The position numbers and the translations under genes were made by a program. DNA of 64,000 bases from VRUE01 sp036376915. Lineage in GTDB: Bacteria; Actinomycetota; Thermoleophilia; Solirubrobacterales; 70-9. Positions 48,387-56,067 of the stretch are shown in pieces; positions within the stretch are counted from its first letter, which is position 1, and the number at the start of each line of letters is the position of its first letter. Below the pieces are notes generated by a model. It did not search any database and was not told where the DNA came from. It saw only the letters and a list, made by a program, of their open reading frames with translations. The DNA lies in contig DASUZK010000102.1 in NCBI GenBank assembly GCA_036376915.1, positions 1-64,000 on the forward strand, read 5' to 3'.

Positions 48387-49787
48387 ATGGCCACCGAGCA
48401 GCAGACAAGAGACGCAGCCGCCGACGGGGCCGCCGCCACCGGCAAAGAGACCCTCACGGTCACCGACAACCGCACCGGCACGACCTACGAGCTGCCGATC
48501 GAGGATGGCACCGTGCGGGCGATGGACCTGCGGCAGATCAAGGTCTACCCCGACGAATTCGGGATGATGGCCTTCGACCCGGCCTTCACCAACACGGCCG
48601 CCTGCCGATCGACGATCACCTACATCGACGGCGAGGCCGGAGTGCTCGAACACCGCGGCTACTCGATCGAGCAGCTATGCGAGCGCTCCACCTTCCTCGA
48701 GGTCGCCTACCTGCTGATCTTCGGCGAGCTCCCGACCGGGCCGCAGCTGGATCGCTGGACTTACGACATCACCCACCACACCTTCGTCCACGAGGATCTC
48801 AAGCACTTCTTCGAGGGCTTCCGCTACGACGCCCACCCGATGGGGATGCTGCTCTCGGGCGTGGGCGCGCTCTCCACCTTCTACCCGGCCGCGAAGAAGA
48901 TCGAAGACCCCGAGGAGCGCTACATGGCGGCGGTGCGGCTGATCGCCAAGGTGCCGACCCTGGCCGCCTTCTCCTACCGTCACAACATGGGGCTCCCGTA
49001 CGTCTACCCCGAAAACGACCTCAACTTCGCCGAGAACTTCCTCTCGATGATGTTCAAGAAGACGGAAATGAAGCACGTGGCGAAGGAGAGCCTCTCGAAG
49101 GCACTCGACGTGCTCTTCATCCTCCACGCCGACCACGAACAGAACTGCTCGACCAGCGCCGTGCGCGGCGTCGGCTCCTCGGACGTCGACCCCTACTCGG
49201 CGGTCGCGGCGGGGGTGGCGGCGCTCTACGGGCCGCTGCACGGCGGCGCCAACGAGGCCGTGCTGCGGATGCTGCGCCAGATCGACTCGGTCGAGAACAT
49301 CCCCGCCTTCCTCGAGAAGGTGAAGGCGCGCGAGGCGAAGCTGATGGGCTTCGGCCACCGCGTCTACAAGAACTACGACCCGCGAGCGCGGATCATCCAG
49401 CAGCACATGGACGAGGTCTTCGAGGCGACCGAGTACAACCCGCTGGTCGAGATCGCCCGCGAGCTGGAGAAGCGGGCGCTCGACGACGAGTACTTCACCT
49501 CGCGCAAGCTCTACCCGAACGTCGACTTCTACTCGGGGATCATCTACGAGGCGCTGGAGATCCCGACCGAGATGTTCACCGTGATCTTCGCCATCCCCCG
49601 TACCGCGGGCTGGGTCGCGCAGTGGATGGAGATGCTCGACGACTCCGAGCAGAAGATCTCGCGGCCACGGCAGATCTACACCGGGGAGCGGGAGCGGGAC
49701 TACGTCGCGGTGGAGGACCGGCAGGGACCGGAAAAGATTGCCGGGCCGCCGGCGCGGCGTCCAAAGCGGCCGCGGCGGGGGGCGTAG
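48387..49787 (+). CDS. gltA: Citrate synthase
   Basis: The 466-residue type II-like enzyme starts at ATG 48387 with GAGGAGGGG upstream (GTG 48384 is one codon earlier). Conserved segments are YIDGEAGVLEHRGYSIEQL, FILHADHEQNCSTSAVRGV, LYGPLHGGANEAVLRML (His for oxaloacetate), MGFGHRVYKNYDPRA (catalytic His) and NVDFYSGIIYEAL (catalytic Asp). It condenses acetyl-CoA and oxaloacetate. With aconitase (60633) and oxoglutarate dehydrogenase (56068) it covers three TCA steps in this window. A large palindrome follows its stop. Confidence 0.95.
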   Translation: MATEQQTRDAAADGAAATGKETLTVTDNRTGTTYELPIEDGTVRAMDLRQIKVYPDEFGMMAFDPAFTNTAACRSTITYIDGEAGVLEHRGYSIEQLCERSTFLEVAYLLIFGELPTGPQLDRWTYDITHHTFVHEDLKHFFEGFRYDAHPMGMLLSGVGALSTFYPAAKKIEDPEERYMAAVRLIAKVPTLAAFSYRHNMGLPYVYPENDLNFAENFLSMMFKKTEMKHVAKESLSKALDVLFILHADHEQNCSTSAVRGVGSSDVDPYSAVAAGVAALYGPLHGGANEAVLRMLRQIDSVENIPAFLEKVKAREAKLMGFGHRVYKNYDPRARIIQQHMDEVFEATEYNPLVEIARELEKRALDDEYFTSRKLYPNVDFYSGIIYEALEIPTEMFTVIFAIPRTAGWVAQWMEMLDDSEQKISRPRQIYTGERERDYVAVEDRQGPEKIAGPPARRPKRPRRGA

Positions 49788-49799
49788 AAGACGGGCGGT

Positions 49800-49906
49800 A
49801 AGGGCCTCCGGTCCTCCTCCCACGGAGACCGTTCGTCTTGCAGTGCCATTTGCTGCGGGAGCGGGTCGCTCCCAAAGCCTCCGTGGGAGGAGGACCGGAG
49901 GCCCTT
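49800..49906. repeat. Large palindrome downstream of citrate synthase (PAL-B-like)
   Basis: Perfect 28-bp arms lie at 49800-49827 (AAGGGCCTCCGGTCCTCCTC...) and 49879-49906, with a 51-nt loop containing GGGAGCGGGTCGCTCCC, itself a hairpin. Arm length and GC-rich arms match PAL-B; the loop matches only in AGCGGGTCGC (also in the nuoM copy). Position after the gene allows a terminator role, but no T-run beyond TTT follows. Confidence 0.8.
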
Positions 49907-49923
49907 TCGTATTCTGCGGCCCC

Positions 49924-50265
49924 TTGAGTGCTTGGAAGCTGACGATTCGGGATGGGTCGGGCGTGGAGCACCTGAGCTTTGACGAGCTTGGGGAGGCTGT
50001 GGCGGAGATGAGGCGGCGTGCGCTGGAGATTCGGGCTGAGGGGCCGGTGGAGGCTGTGTCTTCCCTCAGGGACTTCGCGCCGGAGGATCAGGTTCGGGCT
50101 CGGTTGCAGCTGAGCGGGAGAGGGTGGCTGCGCAAGCCCGTTGCGGGGATCGATGTGCGGGGCGACGGGACGTTCATGCCGTACCGGGGCGGGGTGCGGC
50201 GCAAAGAGCTCGACCCGAGCGGGCACGACACGCCGTTCGACCTTGTGCGCGAGACTCTGGAATAG
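49924..50265 (+). CDS. Hypothetical protein, 113 residues
   Basis: TTG 49924 (LSAWKLTIRDG) begins just after the large palindrome; the open frame to 49738 would cross that repeat and the citrate synthase end. The soluble protein has a SFDELGEAVAEMRRRALEIR helix and a basic C-terminal half (GVRRKELDPSGHDTPFDLV). I do not recognise it. A PAL-C palindrome separates it from the next small gene, which may share its transcript. Confidence 0.55.
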   Translation: MSAWKLTIRDGSGVEHLSFDELGEAVAEMRRRALEIRAEGPVEAVSSLRDFAPEDQVRARLQLSGRGWLRKPVAGIDVRGDGTFMPYRGGVRRKELDPSGHDTPFDLVRETLE

Positions 50266-50271
50266 CGTCCC

Positions 50272-50308
50272 TGGCGACTTATGCGTCATATAGACGCATA
50301 AGTCGCCA
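50272..50308. repeat. PAL-C short palindrome, perfect copy
   Basis: The 16-bp arms TGGCGACTTATGCGTC and GACGCATAAGTCGCCA are perfect around ATATA. It lies 6 bp after the stop at 50265 and 7 bp before the ATG at 50316. This is the clearest copy for defining the family. Confidence 0.9.
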
Positions 50309-50315
50309 TTCAGAA

Positions 50316-50633
50316 ATGAGCGAAGCAGAGAACGAGATCCCTAAGGGCAGCTACGCCGCCGGGCGGCGGGTGAAGCTGCCCACTGGCGCCGAAGCCCCGT
50401 ATGCCATCTTCGTCAACGGCGTCGAGCAGCGCGAGGGCGACGACTACCGGGTCTCAGCCGGCGAGATCGTCTTCAGCCGCCAGATCGTCAAGGAGAAGGT
50501 CGGCACCGGCCGCTGGCTGGCGATGTACCTGGGCCTCTTCGGCACCTACCGCAAGGACGAGACGATCGACCTCCAGTTCCAGCGCGCCGGCAAGACCGAG
50601 CTGGTCTCGAATTTGCCTGTTCAACCGGACTGA
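50316..50633 (+). CDS. Hypothetical protein, 105 residues
   Basis: This starts at ATG 50316 (MSEAENEIPKGSYAAGRRVK). It reads as a small beta-rich domain (PYAIFVNGVEQREGDDYRVS, EIVFSRQIVKEKVGTGRW) followed by a short LAMYLGLFGTYRKDETIDLQ segment. The pattern recalls small bacterial proteins of unknown function found in Thermoleophilia. No domain assigned. Confidence 0.6.
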   Translation: MSEAENEIPKGSYAAGRRVKLPTGAEAPYAIFVNGVEQREGDDYRVSAGEIVFSRQIVKEKVGTGRWLAMYLGLFGTYRKDETIDLQFQRAGKTELVSNLPVQPD

Positions 50634-50685
50634 CCCCGAATCCGACACCACGGGGGCATCGTCCGCTGGCCGCGGGGCACCCCTG

Positions 50686-50862
50686 CTAGAGGCCTTGGAT
50701 CTCTTCGTCGGAGAACTCAGTCGCCGAGGCAGAGGCGAGCAAAACCGGGGCATCCTCGGCAACCTCGCCCGGCCCGAGGCGCAGCGCGCCCTGGGGTACC
50801 TCAATACCGCCGGGAATCTCGCGGTTCTCCTGGAGGGTCTTGATGAAGTCTTCGAAGGACAT
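50686..50862 (-). CDS. Small hypothetical protein, 58 residues
   Basis: The frame MSFEDFIKTLQENREIPGGI continues for 58 residues to SDEEIQGL and has mostly G/C wobble bases, normal amino-acid make-up and an acidic, helical N-terminus, all unlike a shadow frame. No clear Shine-Dalgarno is seen ahead of ATG 50862. It is acidic, without Cys, and has no recognised family. Confidence 0.5.
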   Translation of the reverse strand: MSFEDFIKTLQENREIPGGIEVPQGALRLGPGEVAEDAPVLLASASATEFSDEEIQGL

Positions 50863-51268
50863 CTCTATCGCGTGGCCGGTGCAGCCTGCTTGACGTAACG
50901 CTAGGGATACAAGCGAAGATTACGGCGAAGATCGCCCCCCCCAGCTTCCACACGAAGGCGATCGTGCAGGAAGGCAAGGCGAAGGCGAGCGCCGAGGCGG
51001 CGCCGAGGCCAACGAGAGCCGAAGCCGCCAAGGTCACGCGTGGCAAAGAGAACGGCGTCTGGACAAGCCGAGTGTCTCCGTTCGCCGGTGCACCCACCGA
51101 CGCTCTGAGAACAAAAGCCCGTAATACACACGACCGGCGCGCCTGGCGAACTTCTCATACACCTCGTCCGGCCACGGAGACTTCCCACTGTCCGCGTGCT
51201 CTCCGGAACGCTCGTCCCCCACCACAATCTCTCACCCTACCGTCGTCGAGCGCGTGAGGCAGAGGTAC
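50863..51268. other. Gene-free stretch, possibly decayed coding DNA
   Basis: About 400 bp without a convincing gene. On the minus strand two adjacent frames hold protein-like pieces: PWPDEVYEKFARRAGRVYYG (around 51165-51106) and a hydrophobic TLAASALVGLGAASALAFAL run (around 51035-50975). They might be one frame-shifted small membrane-protein gene, but I cannot support it further. Confidence 0.3.
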
Positions 51269-52165
51269 CTAGTTGAAGAGATAGAGCACCGCGAAGGCGG
51301 CGATCACGAAGGCGCCGGCGCCGGCGACCATTCCCTTGTCCTTGGAGACCATGGCGGCGATCGAGCGGTCGTCGGCGCGATCGTAGATCAGGTAGAGGTA
51401 ACGGAAGATGCAGTAGACGGCCGGGGGGATCGTCCACATCATCTCGTTGCCGACGATCGGCGAGTCGACGGCGTAGATCGAGTAGCTGATCACGGTACCG
51501 GTGGTGACCATGGCGACCATCTGGTCGAGGAAGGGAAGTGAGTAGTGCTCGAGGACCGGGCGGCTGCTGGTTCCCTCGTGCAGCTCGGAGACCGCCTCCT
51601 GCCTCCTCTTGGTGAAGCCGAGGAAGAGGGCGATCATGCCGGTGCAGAGCAACAGCCATTCCGAGGCGTGGGCGTCGACGGCGCTGGCGCCGGCGGCGAC
51701 GCGGAGGATGAAGAGGCCGGCCAGGGTCATCACGTCGACGATCACGATCTGCTTGAGGCCGAGGCTGTACGCCATCTGGGCGATGCCGTAGCCGACCACC
51801 ATCAACCCCACCTCCCAGTTGACGGCGGCAAAGGCCAGCGCGATCGCGAAGACGGCCAGCAGGGGCGCGATCAGCTTCGCCGTGCTCTCCGCGAGCTCCC
51901 CGGCCGCCAGTGGCCGGAAGCGCTTCTTGGGGTGATTGCGGTCGAGCTCGACGTCGATCAGGTCGTTGACGTAGTAACCGGCGCTGGAGATCGCGCAGAA
52001 GGAGATGAAGGCGAGCGTCGCCTCCAGCACCGCGTGCGGATCGTTGAACTTGCCCGAGAAGAGCAGGCCGGCGAAGACGAAGACGTTCTTGATCCACTCC
52101 TGCGGCCGCCCGGTCTTGATCGCCGCCCGCAACGGCGAGCGGCGCGGCACCACCGGCTCGTCCAT
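51269..52165 (-). CDS. UbiA-family decaprenyl-phosphate phosphoribosyltransferase
   Basis: The 298-residue membrane protein starts at ATG 52165 (MDEPVVPRRS); GTG 52213 would add 16 residues. It has RPQEWIKNVFVFAGLLFSGK, the Asp-rich DLIDVELDRNHPKKRFRPL motif (about residues 69-87) and about eight further helices with LGFTKRRQEAV. It matches Rv3806c-type enzymes that move phosphoribose from PRPP to decaprenyl phosphate, the first step to arabinose donors for the wall. It lies 126 bp downstream of the FAD-linked oxidase on the same strand. Confidence 0.85.
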   Translation of the reverse strand: MDEPVVPRRSPLRAAIKTGRPQEWIKNVFVFAGLLFSGKFNDPHAVLEATLAFISFCAISSAGYYVNDLIDVELDRNHPKKRFRPLAAGELAESTAKLIAPLLAVFAIALAFAAVNWEVGLMVVGYGIAQMAYSLGLKQIVIVDVMTLAGLFILRVAAGASAVDAHASEWLLLCTGMIALFLGFTKRRQEAVSELHEGTSSRPVLEHYSLPFLDQMVAMVTTGTVISYSIYAVDSPIVGNEMMWTIPPAVYCIFRYLYLIYDRADDRSIAAMVSKDKGMVAGAGAFVIAAFAVLYLFN

Positions 52166-52290
52166 CGAGGCGGTTGCCGGGACCGTCGGCTGTTCGGAGG
52201 TGATCGTTTCCACGCTGGGAGCGGCCGGCGCGATCTCGCTTCCGGCCAGGGAAAGTCGGTCGCGACAGGGTACCGCTAGAGGCCGCCGGA

Positions 52291-53943
52291 TCAGGGGTCG
52301 ATCAGGACGCCGGGGTTGAGAAGGCCGGCCGGATCCAACTCCGCCTTGGCGGCGCGCAGGGCGGCGGCGAACGGCCCGGGGCGCTGACGGTCGTACCAGG
52401 GGCGATGATCGCGGCCGACCGCGTGATGGTGGGTGATCGTGCCGCCGCCTTCGATCACGGCCTCCGAGGCGGCGGCCTTGATCTCGTCCCACTGCTCGAC
52501 CTCGCCGCCCCGGATCGCCGGGGCGATCACGGTGAAGTAGGGCGCCGGGCCGTCGGGGTAGACGTGGGTGAAGCGGCAGCTGACCCGCGGCGAGCCGGCG
52601 CCCCCGCCCGGCGCCCCGCAGACCTCCGCGACCTTTCCCCTGACCGCCTCCATCGTCTCGGCGTGGAACTCCTCGAAGCGGTCCCAGGCGATCGCCGTCT
52701 CGAAGGTCTCGCTGAGCACCCCGCAGGCGACGAACGTGTCGCGCAGGTAGGGCGCCAGCAGGAACGCCCCCCGCCAGGCCCCCACCGCGTCCTCGCCTTC
52801 CCCGCCGACGGGCCGATTCCGGTCGCCATGCGTCCGCTTTCGGCCCGTCGGGCTCGAAGCGCGAAGGTCGCCGGGGGTGCCGCCGTGGGTGCGAGCTATG
52901 TCGAGGGCCAGGCGCATCGGTTCTTCGACCGGGAGCTGGGCGGACTCGAAGCCGAGGACCAAGAGGTTCTTCTCGCCGGAGCCGGCACCGGTGGTGCCGG
53001 CCTCGAGCGCGTCGAGAAGACGGCAGTTCGACGGGTACAGGCCGGATTGGGAGATCTCGCGGATCGCCCTCGCCGCGGCGTGGAAGTCGTCGAACTCGAC
53101 ACCGCAAGACGCCTTGAACTGGGGCCGCGGGCGCACTCGCACCCAGGCCTCGGCGATCGCGCCGAGGATGCCCTCGGAGCCGATCAGCGCCCGGTCCGGC
53201 GAGGGGCCCGCGCCGGAGCCAGGCAGCCGCCGGCTCTCCCATGTCCCCCGCGGCGTGATCGCCCGCACCGACTCGACCAGGTCGTCGATGTGCGTGTAGA
53301 GCGTCGCGAAGTGCCCGCCGGCCCGGGTCGCGACCCAGCCCCCCAGCGTCGAGTACTCGAACGACTGCGGGAAGTGCCGCAGGGTCAGCCCGTGCTCGCG
53401 CAGCTGATCCTCCAACCCGGGCCCGGTTGCTCCGGCCTGAATCCGCGCCGCCAGCGACTCCGCATCGACTTCGAGCACCCGATCCAGGCGCCGCAAATCC
53501 ATAGAGACGAACGGCCTGTCACCCACCCGCCCCTCCACTCCCCCAACCACGCTTGTCCCGCCCCCGAACGGCACCACAGCAGCCCCCTCCGCCTCAGCCC
53601 ATGAGAGCACCACCTCGATCTCCGACTCGTCCCGGGGAAACGCCACCAGATCCGGCGGATTCTCAAACTCCCCCCGAAACCCCCGCACCACGTCCCGATA
53701 GGCCTTCCCCAGCCCATGAGCCACCCGCTCGTAATGCTCATCCGTAAAAAGCTCCCCAAAAGCGTTCGGGACCTTCAGCCGCGGCTTGCGCAGCTCCACC
53801 CCCTCGAGCGGCACCGCCTCCTCGACCTCGCCCCCAAACCCAAACCGCTCCCTGATCCCCTTCGCGGCAGCTACAAGCCCCTCTCTAGAGGGCGCCTGAT
53901 CCTCATACCCCCACCCCCAGTGCTTGAGCCTCCTCGTGCTCAT
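52291..53943 (-). CDS. FAD-binding oxidase, alkyldihydroxyacetonephosphate synthase-like, with short repeat insertion
   Basis: The 550-residue protein starts at ATG 53943 (MSTRRLKHWGWGYED); the frame open to 53997 would run into PAL-D copy D4. The FAD-PCMH domain shows VPFGGGTSVVGGVEG, SMDLRRLDRVLEVD and FPQSFEYSTLGGWVATRAGG. The C-terminal part has the YDRQRPGPF and LDPAGLLNPGVL ends of the family. Residues about 365-380 (SSPTGRKRTHGDRNRPVGG) are encoded by a palindrome and lie in a loop between family blocks. The family makes ether lipids or oxidises hydroxyacids; which applies is unknown. Confidence 0.85.
   Translation of the reverse strand: MSTRRLKHWGWGYEDQAPSREGLVAAAKGIRERFGFGGEVEEAVPLEGVELRKPRLKVPNAFGELFTDEHYERVAHGLGKAYRDVVRGFRGEFENPPDLVAFPRDESEIEVVLSWAEAEGAAVVPFGGGTSVVGGVEGRVGDRPFVSMDLRRLDRVLEVDAESLAARIQAGATGPGLEDQLREHGLTLRHFPQSFEYSTLGGWVATRAGGHFATLYTHIDDLVESVRAITPRGTWESRRLPGSGAGPSPDRALIGSEGILGAIAEAWVRVRPRPQFKASCGVEFDDFHAAARAIREISQSGLYPSNCRLLDALEAGTTGAGSGEKNLLVLGFESAQLPVEEPMRLALDIARTHGGTPGDLRASSPTGRKRTHGDRNRPVGGEGEDAVGAWRGAFLLAPYLRDTFVACGVLSETFETAIAWDRFEEFHAETMEAVRGKVAEVCGAPGGGAGSPRVSCRFTHVYPDGPAPYFTVIAPAIRGGEVEQWDEIKAAASEAVIEGGGTITHHHAVGRDHRPWYDRQRPGPFAAALRAAKAELDPAGLLNPGVLIDP
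52805..52851. repeat. PAL-C-like palindrome inside the FAD oxidase gene
   Basis: Arms CCGACGGGCCGA (52805-52816) and TCGGCCCGTCGG (52840-52851) are perfect. The centre GGTCGCCATGCGTCCG resembles the GTCGCAATATGTCCG centre of the copy at 38117. It is read through in frame. Confidence 0.6.
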
Positions 53944-53958
53944 GACAGCGCCCCGCAA

Positions 53959-54052
53959 TAGAGGGTTGGGGTCCCCCTCTGACGGGCGGATACTCAAAAT
54001 GCCGGGCTCATTAGCCCGGCATTTGGACGGCAGAGGGGGACCCCACCCTCTA
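53959..54052 (+). repeat. PAL-D nested palindrome, copy D4
   Basis: Outer arms TAGAGGGTTGGGGTCCCCCT.. (53959-53981) and its partner (54031-54052) flank GACGGGCGGATACTCAAA, inner arms ATGCCGGGCT/AGCCCGGCAT around CATT, and TTGGACGG. The right arm contains the stop codon (54050-54052, minus strand) of the SDR gene. Confidence 0.9.
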
Positions 54053-56041
54053 CCAATGCACGCCTTTCATGAGGTGGGCAAACGCCACTGCCTCGGTGGA
54101 GGGCGCCCGGTCCGGCGCCTCCTCGGCCTTCCCCTTGGCAGCCTGCGACTCCGGAAACAGCCGGTACGCCTGGTTCAGGATCCGGTCCGAGACCTTGGGG
54201 GCCACCGCGTACAAAAGCTCGCCGAACGTCCCCAACCGCGTCGCCACCTTCTTCGGCTGATGGATCATCGCCCCGGAGATCATCTCCGCCGCCTCCTCCG
54301 GCGAGGCCGCCGGGAACATGTCGTACATCCGCGTCGGCGCGATCATCGGCGTGCGCACCAGCGGCATGTGGATCGTCGTCAGGTGCACGCCGTCGTCGAT
54401 CACCTCCGAGGCGATCACGCGGCTGAACGCGTCCAGCGCCGCCTTCGAGGCCACGTAGGCGGAGAAGCGCGGCGGGTTGGTCTGGGTCCCGATCGAGCTG
54501 ACGTTGATGATGTGCCCCGACTTGCGCGCCCGCATCGAGGGCAGCAGGGCCAGGATCAGCCGCACCGCACCCAGGTAGTTGAGCTGGATCGTCCGCTCGT
54601 AGTCGTGGAAGCGGTCGTAGGAGAGGCCGACCGAGCGCCGGATCGAGCGCCCGGCGTTGTTGACGAGGATGTCGACCTGGCCGTGGTAGGCGAGGACCTC
54701 CTCCGCCATCCGCTCGACGTCCTCGACGTCGGACATGTCGCAGCGGTGGATGTGGGCTACGCCGCCGGCCTGCTCGATCTCGTCCTTGGTCTCCTCGAGC
54801 TTCTCGATCGAGCGCGCCACCAGCAGCACGGTCGCGCCCGCGTCGGCGACCTTGACCGCTGTCGCCTTGCCGATCCCCGACGAGGCGCCGGTGATCAGCA
54901 CCACCTTGCCCCGAACCGCCGCGCTCAGCGAGCGATCCTTGAACAAGTCCGGATCGAGGTTGCGCTCCCAGTAGTCCCAGATCCGGTCGGCGTAGGAGTC
55001 GAGCGGCGGCACCTCGATCCCCGTTCCCGCCAGCGCCGCCTGCGCGTTGGTCGAGTCGAAGTGGGTGGGATAGCTGAAGTAGTTGAGCACCCCGGCGGGT
55101 ATGCCCAGCTCACCCAGCCCCGCCTTCATCACCCGCTTCGCCGGGGGGAAGAAGCGCAGGCCGGAGCGCACTAGGGAGGTAGCCGGGTCGGTGATGCCGG
55201 AGTCGAGCCGCAGGGTCGCCTGCGGCGCATCGGCGGCACGGGCGAAGAGGTTGATCATCTCCCCGGCGCTTTTCGGCGCCGGGTCGGTTAGGTGGAAGGC
55301 TTGGCCGTCGAGCCCCGGCTGGTGGGCGATGTGGTCGATCGCGTCGGCCACGTAGTCGACCGGGACGATGTTGATCTCGCCGCCTTCGACGCCGACGGCC
55401 GGCAGCCATCCGGGCAGCACCCTGCGCGCTCGCTGCAGCAGCTTGAAGGCGTAGTAGGGCCCGTCGATCTTGTCGATCTCACCCGTGCGCGAGTCGCCGA
55501 CGACCACCCCGGGTCGGTAGACGCGCCAGGGCCGATGGCACTCCTCGCGCACGACCCGCTCGGACTCGTGCTTGGTGCGGAAGTAGGGATGGGTGTCGAG
55601 GTGCTCGGCCTCCTCGAACATGTCCTCGCGCCACTCCCCCCTGTAGAGGCCGGCGGCCGCGATCGAGCTGACCTGGTGGAAGCAGCCCGCCTCGATCGCC
55701 CCCGCCAGTTCGACCGCGTGGCGGGTGCCCTCGACGTTGGCGATCTCCTGAGCTTCGGCGCCGGCGGCCAGGTCGTAGATCGCGGCCAGGTGGAAGAAGT
55801 GGTCGACGTCGCCACGCAGCGTGACCAGATCCTCCTCGGAGACGCCGAGCCCCGACTGGGCGAGGTCGCCGGCGATCGGCACGACCCGGGCCCCGTTCGG
55901 CCCCCAGGAGGTGCGCAGCTCCTCCAAGCGCCCCCGCGACCCGGCGCGGACCAGGGCGTAAATCGTCCCCTCGCGGTGCAGGAGCCGCTGCACGAGGTTG
56001 CGGCCGATGAATCCGGTGGCGCCGGTGACGAAGTAGTTCAT
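54050..56041 (-). CDS. Two-domain protein: NAD(P)-dependent reductase/epimerase plus short-chain dehydrogenase
   Basis: The 663-residue protein starts at ATG 56041 (MNYFVTGATGFIG). Residues 1-360 form an extended SDR/male-sterility-type reductase with TGATGFIGRNL, catalytic-type YFRTKHESE and VYRPGVVVGDS. Residues about 375-630 form a classical SDR with LITGASSGIGKATA, NNAGRSI, the Ser in INVSSIG and YVASKAALDAF (catalytic Tyr-x3-Lys). The pairing resembles bacterial fatty acyl-CoA reductases that give alcohols or aldehydes. Its stop lies in a PAL-D arm. Confidence 0.85.
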   Translation of the reverse strand: MNYFVTGATGFIGRNLVQRLLHREGTIYALVRAGSRGRLEELRTSWGPNGARVVPIAGDLAQSGLGVSEEDLVTLRGDVDHFFHLAAIYDLAAGAEAQEIANVEGTRHAVELAGAIEAGCFHQVSSIAAAGLYRGEWREDMFEEAEHLDTHPYFRTKHESERVVREECHRPWRVYRPGVVVGDSRTGEIDKIDGPYYAFKLLQRARRVLPGWLPAVGVEGGEINIVPVDYVADAIDHIAHQPGLDGQAFHLTDPAPKSAGEMINLFARAADAPQATLRLDSGITDPATSLVRSGLRFFPPAKRVMKAGLGELGIPAGVLNYFSYPTHFDSTNAQAALAGTGIEVPPLDSYADRIWDYWERNLDPDLFKDRSLSAAVRGKVVLITGASSGIGKATAVKVADAGATVLLVARSIEKLEETKDEIEQAGGVAHIHRCDMSDVEDVERMAEEVLAYHGQVDILVNNAGRSIRRSVGLSYDRFHDYERTIQLNYLGAVRLILALLPSMRARKSGHIINVSSIGTQTNPPRFSAYVASKAALDAFSRVIASEVIDDGVHLTTIHMPLVRTPMIAPTRMYDMFPAASPEEAAEMISGAMIHQPKKVATRLGTFGELLYAVAPKVSDRILNQAYRLFPESQAAKGKAEEAPDRAPSTEAVAFAHLMKGVHW

Positions 56042-56067
56042 CGCTGTTTCATACACTCATTCCAAGA

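Noticed and set aside
50964..51257. Plus-strand open frame upstream of the prenyltransferase end
   Set aside because: Low-complexity Ala/Arg/Pro-rich sequence without start context or family features.
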